Source: Ehretia macrophylla (taxonomy: Eukaryota > Streptophyta > Magnoliopsida > Boraginales > Ehretiaceae). Taken from it: a stretch of DNA of 64,000 nt. The DNA lies in assembly GCA_037974665.1 (NCBI GenBank), contig CM075771.1, positions 24,377,425 to 24,441,424 of the forward strand. The letters run 5' to 3'. Made by a program: the position numbers and the translations under genes. This document shows, in pieces, positions 11,646 through 21,852 of this stretch; within the stretch, counting starts at the first letter, position 1; the number at the start of each line of letters is the position of its first letter. The notes under the pieces are model-generated. The model worked only from the letters and a program-made list of their open reading frames with translations. It ran no database searches and was not told the DNA's origin.

Positions 11646-14125
11646 TGTCACGCCCCAACTCGACCCCACCTACGATCAGTCAGGACGCAACGGAGTTTTG
11701 GCAGCATAACGACAGTAACATGAACATCCGGGCTCTAAACCAACCCTTAAGAACAACATTCATCAACCTCCATAAATCACCAACCAATTCCACAATCAAA
11801 TTGACAACATACAACACAACCACTTCATACATTAAACATTCTTTCATCAACCCTTCAGAGTTACGCGCCTCCGTTCCAACATAGTACATAGGCTATACAT
11901 ACATATCAAAATAGATTATAAACAAACTTAGCAACCTAGATCATAACAAAAGAAACACTACTAAGTTAGCATCATTTAGTTCATTATCTTACTACAACTT
12001 ATACATCATAAATTACAAGGAAAATAAAAGACAACTAGGTTAATATACAAGATAATAGAGTATACAACATCTCAAGCATCAAGGACAAGACTCTGGCACA
12101 TAGGACTCGTCCACATACGGCACATTTTCCACGTTCTCCTCTTTAGGAGGCACGTACCCGTAATCCTGCTCAAGTACACCTGTAAGCATGCAATAATAGA
12201 GAGTGAGCTTATATTAAATAAGGCCAGTGAGGATCCGATAGATCTCGAGCAAGGTCTACTAAACTCCTTGGAATAATCCTTTGAGTCAGTAAACACACAA
12301 TAACAATAAATAATACTATCATCACATAACTATATGACCATTCAATAAAGGATACTCTCTCTAGTTGGTGTAGCTCCAAACGCCATCACGATCTCAACCA
12401 TTCTTCTTGTAACTCCCCATTACTCACGCACCCGGGGTACCCCAATAACCTCGCCCTCCATGACACCTCCGTCATGCGAGCTGGAGGCAATCTCTGATAG
12501 TCATGCCGTTATCAACCCGACAGCCCGATGCTGCCCGAGAGGTGGCACACACATACCAAAGTCCCAGCAATAATAATAAACATCAATCATCAATATTCCG
12601 AGAGATCAGCAACAAAAGTGCCCGATTCCCGTACTCAATAATCAATCAATAAAACATCAATATAACATCAATATAACATTAATATAACATTAAACAGCAA
12701 ACAACTAAGTTAGATGACAAAGTAGGCCATCTAACCGAACATGCATTAAACACACAATCAAACTCTAATTTACCCATCAACAACTCACAATTCAATCACT
12801 CAACACCACCCAACCATCTAAACGCATCGTTCAAGAAATTAAAGAATGACAACCTAAACTTCTAAAATTCATAACTTACAATCTACTACTCCAAACATTC
12901 CCAAATCAGTTGCTATCACTCACCCATTCAACCTACTACATTAACCCTCTCGGAAATCCACCATAACACCTCCAAATCATGCCCGATAACCCTAAAACCC
13001 TAAGATGTCATGGCTGGATTTTCCGGATTTTCACACAAACAATGTAATCGAAAATTCGGCATTACAATAGCGCTAATACGTAATTATCAAGTATTTAGAA
13101 ATCGACGGCAATCGATTTCGATCAACACAACTCATTTAATTCAACTTTGAACATTTTAATCAAAATTAAATACTCGGAAAATAAAAATTATGCTATATCC
13201 GACAGAAACTCGTAGTATTAGTATATAATGATCCCTAGCATGCAAGGAGCAATAATCTAACATCAGATTTCAATTCTAACGGTTCAATCTTCATTTATAC
13301 GCAAAAACACAAAAATGACATTTTGAGATCTAGAATTTTTCTCTCACCTTTGATGCGATATAAGCCTAGGAATGCGTGCTATGCGTGCCCAACAAGCAGA
13401 ATCCAAGTCGGTGCGAAGTTCTACGGACAAAATCTAGGTTTTTCTTTGAAAAATTGATTGAAAAGCTTGAGTTTTTGTCTTTCTTTTTTCTCCCTCTTTT
13501 CTCTCGGCCTTGTGTGTGTTTGTGGAGTGTGTTTTGTGTTGTGTGAGTGTGTGTTGATGACATTATATAATAAAAAGCTTGGTCAATTAAAAAAATGCAA
13601 AGTCAAAGTTAGTTTTAATAGGTATTTTTGTGTTTTTAATGACTTTAATTGCATTTTATTGCTCACCAAGTTAAAAATAATTATGCAACCCCCAAGATAT
13701 CTCAAGTGGATGATTTTTAGGTGACAAGAAGTTTTACAGTCCAATAATTTCACCCGAGTCGGCTTAAAACTCGATTTTCGCAAAATTCGGTGTAAAAACC
13801 CTAATAAATTCTTAAGCCGATTTTAAAATCGTTTTCATCAAACACAGGTCTATTAAAGTCTATGGACTAGGTCTAGAAGGGTTAAAAAGACTAGTTTCAA
13901 AATTTTAGCGGACGTGTTTCGAAAATACTATTCACTAAAAATCGACGATAAAATTTCTGACCCCGTTTTTGATAAAAATTTCATGAATGCACATTTAGCA
14001 CGTATTAGAAGTATTGACATCAAAATTATAACTTTCTAGCTCCTATAGCACATAAACAGATCATACGCACGCAAAACGAGGTAAAGCACGTAAAACGAGA
14101 TAGGATAGAAAGGTGGGGTTTCACA
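11646..14125 (-). mobile_element. 3' LTR of element G (family L1)
   Basis: 2480 bp, plus-strand TGTCACGCCCCAACTCGACCCC to GGGGTTTCACA, closely similar to the LTRs of B and C. A pyrimidine run (TTCTCCCCTCCTTAA, 14126-14140) follows, which is the PPT on the element strand, so this is the 3' LTR. Left flank TAAAT (11641-11645) is the candidate TSD; its partner is lost. AT-rich TATATAATAA at about 13564 is a possible promoter core. Donor-like AAGGTGAGAG begins at 13347 and acceptor-like TTACAG ends at 12180 (minus). Confidence 0.8.
12079..12189 (-). CDS. LTR micro-ORF, 36 codons, in G
   Basis: A small acidic frame beginning MLTGVLEQDYGYVPP and ending YVDESYVPESCP. It starts just before the acceptor-like TTACAG. 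Counterparts at the same LTR position in B, C and D keep the frame despite substitutions and in-frame length changes. It resembles no protein I know. Whether it is translated is unknown; conservation across diverged copies is the only support. Confidence 0.35.
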   Translation of the reverse strand: MLTGVLEQDYGYVPPKEENVENVPYVDESYVPESCP

Positions 14126-14689
14126 TTCTCCCCTCCTTAAAACAATTGCGTCCGCGCAATTCTGCATCGATCCGAAGACAAACTCAGGTGCTGACTCAAA
14201 CATACTGATTGAAAGACCAAATACCAAATTCCAAATACCAACCAAGAACACCAAGTAGGAACACCGAATAAGATCATCGAATAAGAATCCTCAAACAAGA
14301 AGCTTAATTAGGAACGCTGAATAAGAACTCTGACTAGAATTTCTGAATAAGAATCTCAAATAAATTACCGAAGAAGAACGCCAAACATAGATCCCGTAAT
14401 AGAGCACCAATCAAGAATACCAATTGAGATCTTCGAACAAGATTACCGTTGGAGAATACCGAATAATAATCCCGAAATAAGAACTCGGGATAACACCATA
14501 TAATAATTCCGCATAAGAATACTAATAGAAAATACCAAAGAATAATTCCAATCAAGTATACCGAATAAGAATATTCATATGGAAATCCAAAGGAAGAATG
14601 TCGAATAGGATCACCAAATGAGAATTCCAATAGTCAATTATGTAGTCGTAAAGTAGCTTGACCCCTAATCGGAATTTTATATGCTTCAG
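14126..14689 (-). mobile_element. 3' internal remnant of G with degenerate repeats
   Basis: Next to the PPT lies a stem-loop (14144-14161) that on the minus strand encodes an NCADAIVLRRGE-like pol tail, matching [12 protein letters not shown] at the end of A's polyprotein. Upstream of that tail, where integrase and chromodomain should be, there is only the A-rich degenerate repeat (about 14206-14630). G therefore shares the repeat architecture of H and I although its LTR belongs to L1. Confidence 0.6.
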
Positions 14690-14837
14690 CGTCACATATT
14701 ACTCAATCGCCAACTAATATAATGCACGTGCGAACTTCAACCATATAGGGCAAACTTTCTACTCGCATACTAGCGCATTGCACTCAAGTAGACATGATAA
14801 AAGAATATGTAGCACTGGAATCATTCAATACCTTAAC
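14690..14837 (-). pseudogene. Aspartic-protease region remnant of G
   Basis: Minus-strand sequence matches the protease segment of F at 24290-24395 (for example plus-strand GTAGCACTGGAATCATTCAA against GTAGCACTAGAATCAATCAG), but is more diverged and has no long frame. It ends abruptly at 14837/14838 against the truncated LTR of A, with AA shared at the join. RT, RNase H and integrase are missing, consistent with a deletion breakpoint. Confidence 0.6.
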
Positions 14838-16719
14838 AAATAGTTGCTCATTTATTGATTTGTTGAAAATATGATTATATGCCATTATAATTGTTATCTA
14901 TGCTAATATACTATCTATATGAATGCTAGAGAACACTTTTGAACCGTCGTTTCGCAATTTAAACAGTTAGAATCGTTAGTTTGATTTTTAGGGTGAATAG
15001 TGACGTTTTTTTCTAGGGTTTTGTGTAATTGCTCGAATTGGCTTGAATTAATGCTTCTAATTGATGCCTTAGGTACTAGTGAAGATAATTAAATAGCGCC
15101 GTACACTTGCATTGCCCTCAAATCGTCTAAAAATAGAAAATAGCCGACTTTAAGTTGGGGCTTTCGGGGTTAATGCGAATCCGGGTGGATTCGGGCTTCA
15201 ATTCTAGTATCCTTAGGCTACCTAGGTGCTATAGATGCCTTGATATCCCTTGTTTGAAGCCCGGACAATGTAGGTGTGGTTTAAAGCCAAAAGAGGGAAA
15301 TTGGGGCTTTCGGGGTAAACGCGGGCATTTGATTGAGTTCGAGGGTTGAGAGGGTACCTTGGGGGTTAGTTAGAAGGTTGGGAGAGTTTCCTTTGAAAAT
15401 GAAATCATTAACTCTGGTTTAGAAGAGAAATAGTTCGAAAAACAAAGAGGTTTAGGTGCAATTTAAGTTGTCTCACACTTCTAAACCCATGTCAGGACTT
15501 CTTAAGTGTTTATATATGATTTTAAACTGATTTGGAGCTTTTGGAATGATTCTATGCTTATATGGTATAAGTTCATTTGTAAACTGCTTATTAGCTTCTA
15601 TCTTTGCTTCTATCCTAATTGCAACGAGGTCAACCTACTTTGTTGATCCTCATATGTGTAAATGCTTATATTATTGTTATTAACTTGCCATCGTTGAGTG
15701 CATTGCATAGTGGTTGCGCACCCATAGTGTCGGGGAGGATGTGTTGAATATCGGCTGGGCGGCAGAGGGCTTGCCGGTGGATATTCAAACTCCGTGCCCT
15801 ATTCCCTCATTCGCCTGGTCCGGAGATTGCCAGGGGATGTTGGGTCGTAGGATTTGGGGTACATCCGGAGTACACCCACTGGAGTGTTTGGGGATTATGC
15901 CGGCTTATCGTGATCGTGCTCGTGGTTCGTGGATCGTGATTGAAGACCAGTGAAGATTGGTGTATAGGGGATTGTTGAAACGTATCCTTTCGATTGTGTG
16001 GTTATTTAAGTTATCATTGTTTCTTAAATTGTTAAAGTGTTATTGTTGTGTAGTTGTATTATCTGTTGCATTGCACGCCCCGGGACTATATCCCTCACTG
16101 GGCAACAGTGGTTGCTCATACCTCGATATCTGTTTCAGGAGACGCTGAGGGTGACCCCCAGCTTGTTGATTTAGTTGAGGAAGAAGAAGTTCAGATCGAG
16201 CCTTTACCTTAGTTGCTGTGTCTGATAACTTGAGGTGGTCATTGAATTTGCTGCTATGTGGAAAGTTCAACTAGTTGCTTTATGTACTATTTTGTAGCCA
16301 AGGGCTATGTATATGCTTGTTGTATAAGTCGAAGATTAGTTGGTTGGGTTGTAGCTTGAAAGTCTATGAACTGTAATAACTTTTATTCTTGCCTTATTTC
16401 CTTGCATGCTTGGGAGTGGATGGTTGATGTAGAATGCTTTATCCTTTAAGTTGTTTTATTGATTTCCTAGAATGTTATGATTATAAGACTATGCTGACAA
16501 CAAGTTCTCGCATGCTTGTGTGTTTTGGAGATATTGTGTACTATAAGGCTCGGATGGCCTTATAACTTTATTGTTTTATTAAGAAAAGCTAGTATGTATT
16601 GTTGGGTCTTTGTTTAAGTGTTTACAGGTTTTTAGAATGTCCACGGTACAGAGGAGACTCTGTCCGTGTGTCGGGTCCGGACTTAACCTTTAGCTTGGGG
16701 GTTGGGTCGGGGCGTGACA
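14838..16719 (+). mobile_element. Truncated 5' LTR of A
   Basis: Matches 22379-24259 of the 3' LTR with one single-base length difference in a T run near 15009. It begins mid-LTR beside G's protease remnant and ends GGGGCGTGACA. The acceptor-like TTTCAG (ending 16138) and its hairpin (16100-16117) are kept, but the donor-like GTGAGG (22346 in the 3' LTR) and the TATA-like region are absent. Small frames here (for example 15714-15953) recur in the 3' LTR only because the LTR is duplicated. Confidence 0.85.
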
Positions 16720-16725
16720 TTTAAG

Positions 16726-16737
16726 TGGTATCAGAGC
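16726..16737 (+). promoter_or_regulatory. PBS of A (initiator Met-tRNA type)
   Basis: TGGTATCAGAGC six bases after the LTR end. It is complementary to the 3' end of plant initiator methionine tRNA and primes minus-strand synthesis. The leader from 16738 to 17079 has no gene and contains an AT repeat at about 17023-17046. Confidence 0.9.
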
Positions 16738-17079
16738 TATAGATTGCATGAAGCCTGGTTAAATTTCTCGGTCTGTGGGTAGAGAATTGTTATGTGACTT
16801 TGTGAATACATGAGTCTTTGATTTTGATTTGCCTAAGTAAAATTTGAATAAGGAATGAACATGCTAGCATGGAAATAGAATATCAAGAGTCTAGAATGTC
16901 AAGTATGATCTAGTGATTTATGTTTACTTCAAGAATGTGGAATATTTATTTGAACTTCTATGCACTTGACTTTATGTGAATCTAATTGGACTCTTCTTTA
17001 TGTGTTTACTTATAAATTGCATATATACATATATATATATATATATCTGTCATAACACTTTGCATTCTAGCTATTCGTG

Positions 17080-20000
17080 ATGGGGCCTCGCCGTCGTGCT
17101 GATAATCCGAATGTTGGTGGAGAACCCGAGGGGGTTCAGGGGCAAGAAGCTGAGGTGGCCGAAAATGCACCGCAGGTTCAAGAACCGAGCACTGCACAGA
17201 TCTTGGCCACGATGGCCACAGCTATGAACACTATCGCCCAGTTTGTTACACAACAGGGTCAACCAGGGGTCGTTGCAGGTAATCAGGCTGCGAGAGCCGG
17301 AGGTAGTGGTCCTATTGGAGGGAATCTGTATGATCGGTTTATACATCATGGGGCCTATACTTTCTTTGGGGAGCCGGACGATATGAAAGCTGAGATGTGG
17401 CTAAGGAAGTTCGAGAGAGTGGCAGCGATACTGGAGTGCCATGATGACAGGAAGATTACCTATGCTACTTTCCTTCTCGAGGGTGATGCTGAAGATTGGT
17501 GGAATACCATCAGTGAGAAATGGGTAGCTGAGGGAGGTCATCATTCGTGGGCCGATTTTGTCCGAGAATTTCGAGACAAGTATATATCGGTAGTTGCCCG
17601 CGAGAGGCGACAAACTGAGTTCATAAACTTGAGGCAGGGAAGTATGACGGTAGATCAATACGAGGCTACTTTTACCCGGCTTTCCCGTTATGCACCAGCT
17701 TTAATTCAGCCGGAGGACATGAAGATTCAGAGGTTCATCATGGGTTTGAGGAGAGATATTATGCTGAACTTGTCTTCAAATGATTTTCCTAACTATGCTG
17801 CAGTAGTCCGAGCTGCCTCGAGATATGAGAAACGGAAGGCCGATGTGTTAGCCGAGACCAGTCAATCGAGTAAACGGTTTCAGTCTCAGAGTCAAGGGTA
17901 CCAGGGGCAGGCTGTATCAGTTGGGCAGAGTTCGCAGCCGAGGCAGACTCAGAGTTACACAGGGCCTACTCAGACTCAGGCACGACCAGTTCAGAGTCAG
18001 ACTCAGAGTCAGTTCCGTCCAGCAGTTTCCCGTTCGCAGCAGGGTAGTTCAGCTACCTCTACTTACAGAGCTCCTTCAGGAGGCACTGTTGCAAGACGTC
18101 ACCAGCAGTGCAGCTTCTGTCAGCGTCAGGGTCACACTGAGGATGTTTGTTGGAAGAAACATAACAAATGTACAGGTTGCGGCAGTGATCAGCACAGGGT
18201 TAAAGACTGTCAGAAATTTAAGAACCCTAGGGGTCAGACATCAGCTCAGAACTCTCAGACCAGGGCCCCAGCTGCAGCACCACCACCACGAGGCCAGGCC
18301 CGTGTATTTGCTTTGGATGCCGAGGAGCTTCCGGACACTACCGCTGTGGTAGAAGGTATTTTTTTTCTTAATGATCAATCAGTTAAGGTTTTAATTGATT
18401 CCGGGGCTTCGCATTCTTTTATTACTCCTACTTGTGCACAAAATGCTAAATTGAAACATGATAAACTGTTGCATGAGATTGTGGTCTATACTCCTATGGG
18501 TCCGAAGTTTGTTACTAGGTCTATTTGCAGAGCATGTAGTATATTTATTGAAGGTCGTGTTTTTCCTGCTGATTTGATTATCCTACCCTTCAATGACTTT
18601 GAAATTATATTGGGGATGGACTGGTTAAGTAAATATTATGCCCAGCTTGATTGTAGAAAGAAGATTGTGTATCTAGAAATGCCTGACCAGCCTGTGCTTA
18701 AAATAGTTGGTAGTAGAAAATCTACGGGAACTCCTATTATTTCTTCTATTAGGGCATCTAAATTATTGAGCAAGGGTTGTGAGGCTTATCTTGCTTATTT
18801 GATTAATCAACCCGGGGATCAATTGAAATTGAATGATGTACCTATCGTGAGAGAGTTTCCGGGGGTCTTTCCTGAGGAATTACCTGGGTTACCGCCTGAT
18901 AGAGAGATAGAGTTCATGATTGATTTGTTGCCGGGGACTTCACCTATCTCTAGGACTCCGTACAGAATGGCTCCACCTGAGTTGCAGGAATTGAAAGTTC
19001 AACTGCAGGGCTTGCTTGAGAAGGGATTCATTCAGCCGAGTTCTTCACCGTGGGGTGCGCCAGTTCTATTCGTTAAAAAGAAAGACGGATCTCTTCGCCT
19101 ATGCATCGATTATCGGGGTCTTAATCAGGTAGCCATCAAAAATAAATATCATTTGCCTTTAATCGAAGAGTTGTTTGATCAGTTGCAAGGCGCCAGGGTA
19201 TTCTCTAAATTTGATCTGAGGCAGGGTTATTATCAGCTGAGGATTAAGAAAGATGATGTTCCTAAAACTGCCTTCAGAACTCGATATGGCCATTATGAGT
19301 TTGTTGTCTTGCCGTTTGGTCTTACTAATGCTCCCGCCGCATTCATGGATTTAATGCAGAGGGTATTCCGTCCTTATCTGGATCAATTTGTAGTCATATT
19401 TATTGATGATATCCTTGTTTATTCTAAATCTGAGGCGGAACATGAACAGCATCTCAGAATTGTGTTGCAGACACTTCAGGAGCATCGGTTATTTGCAAAG
19501 TTTAGCAAATGTGAATTCTGGCTTAAGCAAGTTGCTTTTCTTGGCCATATTATCTCGCAGGATGGTATTTCTGTTGATCCAGCGAAGATTGAAGTTGTGT
19601 TATCTTGGAAACGGCCTGAAACTGTCACGAAAATTCGTAGCTTCCTTGGTTTAGCTGGGTATTATCGGAGGTTTGTAAAGGATTTCTCTAAGATTGCAGG
19701 GCCTTTAACTCAGCTTACTCAGAAGAAAACCGTATTTGACTGGAATGATAAATGTGAGGCCAGCTTCCAGGAATTGAAGAAGAGATTGACTACAGCTCCT
19801 ATTCTTGCTTTACCTGAGGGTTATGATAATTTGATGATCTATAGTGATGCTTCGAAGGAAGGTCTGGGTTGTGTATTGATGCAGAATGGCAGGGTTATTG
19901 CTTATGCTTCCAGGAAACTAAAGCCTTATGAACTCAACTATCCGACTCATGATCTTGAGCTTGCAGCTATCATTCTAGCATTAAAGAAATGGCGTCATTA

Positions 20001-21852
20001 TCTCTGGGGCAACAAATTTGAAATCTTTACAGACCATAAGAGCTTGAAATATCTGTTTTCCCAGAAAGAGTTGAACATGAGGCAGAGGCGTTGGCTGGAA
20101 TTACTTGAGGACTATAACTGTACTATTAACTATCTTCCAGGTAAGGCCAATATTGTTGCAGATGCTTTGAGCCGAAAGGCTACGGTTGCCAGCTTGATTA
20201 TCAAGAATTGGGAATTCATGGAAGAATTGTGCTTATGGAAGCCTAGTACTTCAAATTCTGGTATTCAATTTGCAAGTTTGCATATTCAATCTCTGTTGTT
20301 ATCCAGGATTCGAGAAGCTCAACAAGCTGATCTTCAATTGTTGAAAGTCTTAGAGAATTCTAAAGGGGGAGAGTCGGATTTCAAACTGCACGACGATGGT
20401 ATTCTTAAATTCAAAGGTAGAATCTGTATTCCGAATGATCCAACTCTGAAGAAGGATATTCTTGCTGAGGCACACAGTTCCAGATATACTATCCATCCAG
20501 GCAGTACGAAAATGTATAAAGATTTGAAGCAGAACTTCTGGTGGAATAATATGAAGAGAGAAATTGCTGACTATGTTGCCCGATGTCTTACTTGTCAGAA
20601 AGTTAAAGCAGAACATCAGAGACCTGCAGGGTTGTTGCAGCCTTTGGCTATTCCTGTTTGGAAATGGGATCATATTACTATGGATTTCGTATCCGATTTA
20701 CCGAGGTCTTCGAGGGGTAACGACTCAGTCTGGGTTATTGTGGATAGACTGACCAAGACTTCTCATTTTATTGCTAAAAAGAAGTCTGATTCTCTTGATA
20801 AACTGGTAGAGTTGTATATTGAGAATGTTGTCCGACTACATGGAATTCCAAAGAGTATTGTGTCAGATAGAGATCCCAGATTCACATCTCAGTTCTGGCA
20901 GAAGATTCAGAAAGCTTTGGGCACGAATTTGAATTTCAGTACAGCTTATCATCCCCAGACAGATGGTCAATCCGAGAGAACTATCTTGATCCTTGAGGAT
21001 ATGTTGCGGGCTTGCATTCTGGACTTCGGTAAAAGTTGGGAGAAATATTTGCCACTAGCAGAGTTCGCCTACAACAATAGTTATCAAGCTACTATTGGTA
21101 TGGCACCTTATGAGGCACTGTATGGGCGTAAATGTCGGTCTCCTCTCTACTGGGATGATGTTGGTGAGATGAAGACTATCGACCCTACTCTCTTACCTGA
21201 AATGAACAAAATGATTGATCAGGTGCAGCTTATCAGAAAAAGGATGCTTACAGCACAGAGCCGACAGAAGAGTTATGCAGATAGACGACGTCGTGATCTG
21301 AAATTTGCTGTGGGGGACCGGGTATTTCTGAAAATTTCTCCTCGCAAGGGTTTGATTCGGCATGGTAAAGGAGGTAAACTCAGTCCTCGATATGTGGGAC
21401 CATTTGAGATAACTGAAACTGTTGGTGATTTGGCTTACCGTCTAGCTTTACCTCCCAGTCTGGGCAGAATTCATGACGTATTCCATGTTTCCATGCTTCG
21501 AAAGTATCAGCCAGATCCCTCTCACATACTTGAGCCGGAACCGCTAGAGATCAGTGAAACTTTGACCTACACCGAGAAACCTCTTCGAATTGTTGATCAG
21601 AAAGTTCAGGAGCTGAGGACTAAAAGCATTCCGATGGTTAAAGTTCTGTGGGATCATCACGGAGTAGAGGATGCGACGTGGGAAAGAGAGGATCAGATGC
21701 GGGATCGGTATCCAGAGTTATTCGCCGAATCATGTAAGAATTGCGTGGACGCAATTAGTTTAAGGGGGAGAGGATGTGACGCCCGGGTTTTAGCCATGCA
21801 TTTAATTACTGTTGCATCCCTTGTTTGCGCATTTACTTCTATGCCTTATTAA
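17080..21852 (+). CDS. Gag-Pol polyprotein of A (intact, 1590 residues)
   Basis: One uninterrupted frame. The ATG at 17080 is chosen over the upstream GTG. Visible in order: Retrotrans_gag-like domain (about residues 85-250, with WLRKFERV and [11 protein letters not shown]); a Gln/Ser-rich linker; CCHC knuckles from about 344 ([14 protein letters not shown], then [14 protein letters not shown]); aspartic protease DSGA at 440; RT with FIDD at about 776; RNase H with YSDAS at 923; integrase with H1132/C1169 zinc motif residues and catalytic D1202, D1263, E1299 (D-x60-D-x35-E); and a C-terminal chromodomain-like segment near 1515-1550 ([17 protein letters not shown]). The frame runs through the PPT and 78 bases into the 3' LTR. 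All key residues are present, so the product could be active if transcribed. A single frame with Gag and Pol fused is usual for plant chromoviruses. Minus-strand frames here are shadows. Confidence 0.95.
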   Translation: MGPRRRADNPNVGGEPEGVQGQEAEVAENAPQVQEPSTAQILATMATAMNTIAQFVTQQGQPGVVAGNQAARAGGSGPIGGNLYDRFIHHGAYTFFGEPDDMKAEMWLRKFERVAAILECHDDRKITYATFLLEGDAEDWWNTISEKWVAEGGHHSWADFVREFRDKYISVVARERRQTEFINLRQGSMTVDQYEATFTRLSRYAPALIQPEDMKIQRFIMGLRRDIMLNLSSNDFPNYAAVVRAASRYEKRKADVLAETSQSSKRFQSQSQGYQGQAVSVGQSSQPRQTQSYTGPTQTQARPVQSQTQSQFRPAVSRSQQGSSATSTYRAPSGGTVARRHQQCSFCQRQGHTEDVCWKKHNKCTGCGSDQHRVKDCQKFKNPRGQTSAQNSQTRAPAAAPPPRGQARVFALDAEELPDTTAVVEGIFFLNDQSVKVLIDSGASHSFITPTCAQNAKLKHDKLLHEIVVYTPMGPKFVTRSICRACSIFIEGRVFPADLIILPFNDFEIILGMDWLSKYYAQLDCRKKIVYLEMPDQPVLKIVGSRKSTGTPIISSIRASKLLSKGCEAYLAYLINQPGDQLKLNDVPIVREFPGVFPEELPGLPPDREIEFMIDLLPGTSPISRTPYRMAPPELQELKVQLQGLLEKGFIQPSSSPWGAPVLFVKKKDGSLRLCIDYRGLNQVAIKNKYHLPLIEELFDQLQGARVFSKFDLRQGYYQLRIKKDDVPKTAFRTRYGHYEFVVLPFGLTNAPAAFMDLMQRVFRPYLDQFVVIFIDDILVYSKSEAEHEQHLRIVLQTLQEHRLFAKFSKCEFWLKQVAFLGHIISQDGISVDPAKIEVVLSWKRPETVTKIRSFLGLAGYYRRFVKDFSKIAGPLTQLTQKKTVFDWNDKCEASFQELKKRLTTAPILALPEGYDNLMIYSDASKEGLGCVLMQNGRVIAYASRKLKPYELNYPTHDLELAAIILALKKWRHYLWGNKFEIFTDHKSLKYLFSQKELNMRQRRWLELLEDYNCTINYLPGKANIVADALSRKATVASLIIKNWEFMEELCLWKPSTSNSGIQFASLHIQSLLLSRIREAQQADLQLLKVLENSKGGESDFKLHDDGILKFKGRICIPNDPTLKKDILAEAHSSRYTIHPGSTKMYKDLKQNFWWNNMKREIADYVARCLTCQKVKAEHQRPAGLLQPLAIPVWKWDHITMDFVSDLPRSSRGNDSVWVIVDRLTKTSHFIAKKKSDSLDKLVELYIENVVRLHGIPKSIVSDRDPRFTSQFWQKIQKALGTNLNFSTAYHPQTDGQSERTILILEDMLRACILDFGKSWEKYLPLAEFAYNNSYQATIGMAPYEALYGRKCRSPLYWDDVGEMKTIDPTLLPEMNKMIDQVQLIRKRMLTAQSRQKSYADRRRRDLKFAVGDRVFLKISPRKGLIRHGKGGKLSPRYVGPFEITETVGDLAYRLALPPSLGRIHDVFHVSMLRKYQPDPSHILEPEPLEISETLTYTEKPLRIVDQKVQELRTKSIPMVKVLWDHHGVEDATWEREDQMRDRYPELFAESCKNCVDAISLRGRGCDARVLAMHLITVASLVCAFTSMPY
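21739..21756 (+). promoter_or_regulatory. Pre-PPT stem-loop of A
   Basis: AATTGCG, loop TGGA, CGCAATT: a perfect 7-bp stem inside the pol codons for NCVDAI, six bases before the PPT. Equivalent hairpins occur in B, C, G, H and I. Confidence 0.6.
21762..21774 (+). promoter_or_regulatory. Polypurine tract of A
   Basis: AAGGGGGAGAGGA immediately before the LTR start TGTGACGCCC; primer site for plus-strand DNA synthesis. Confidence 0.85.

Noticed and set aside
13366..13724. His/Thr- and Cys/Val-rich frames in LTRs (also near 4500, 9600, 42900, 48200, 55650)
   Set aside because: They arise from GT/CA microsatellites near the LTR promoter and are not conserved as proteins.
15155..16148. Plus-strand frames of 63-79 codons in A's 5' LTR, repeated at 22695-23688
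   Set aside because: The near-perfect repeat is due to LTR duplication, not to selection on a protein.
17077..17079. GTG start for A's Gag-Pol
   Set aside because: An ATG follows directly at 17080 and eukaryotic initiation favours it.
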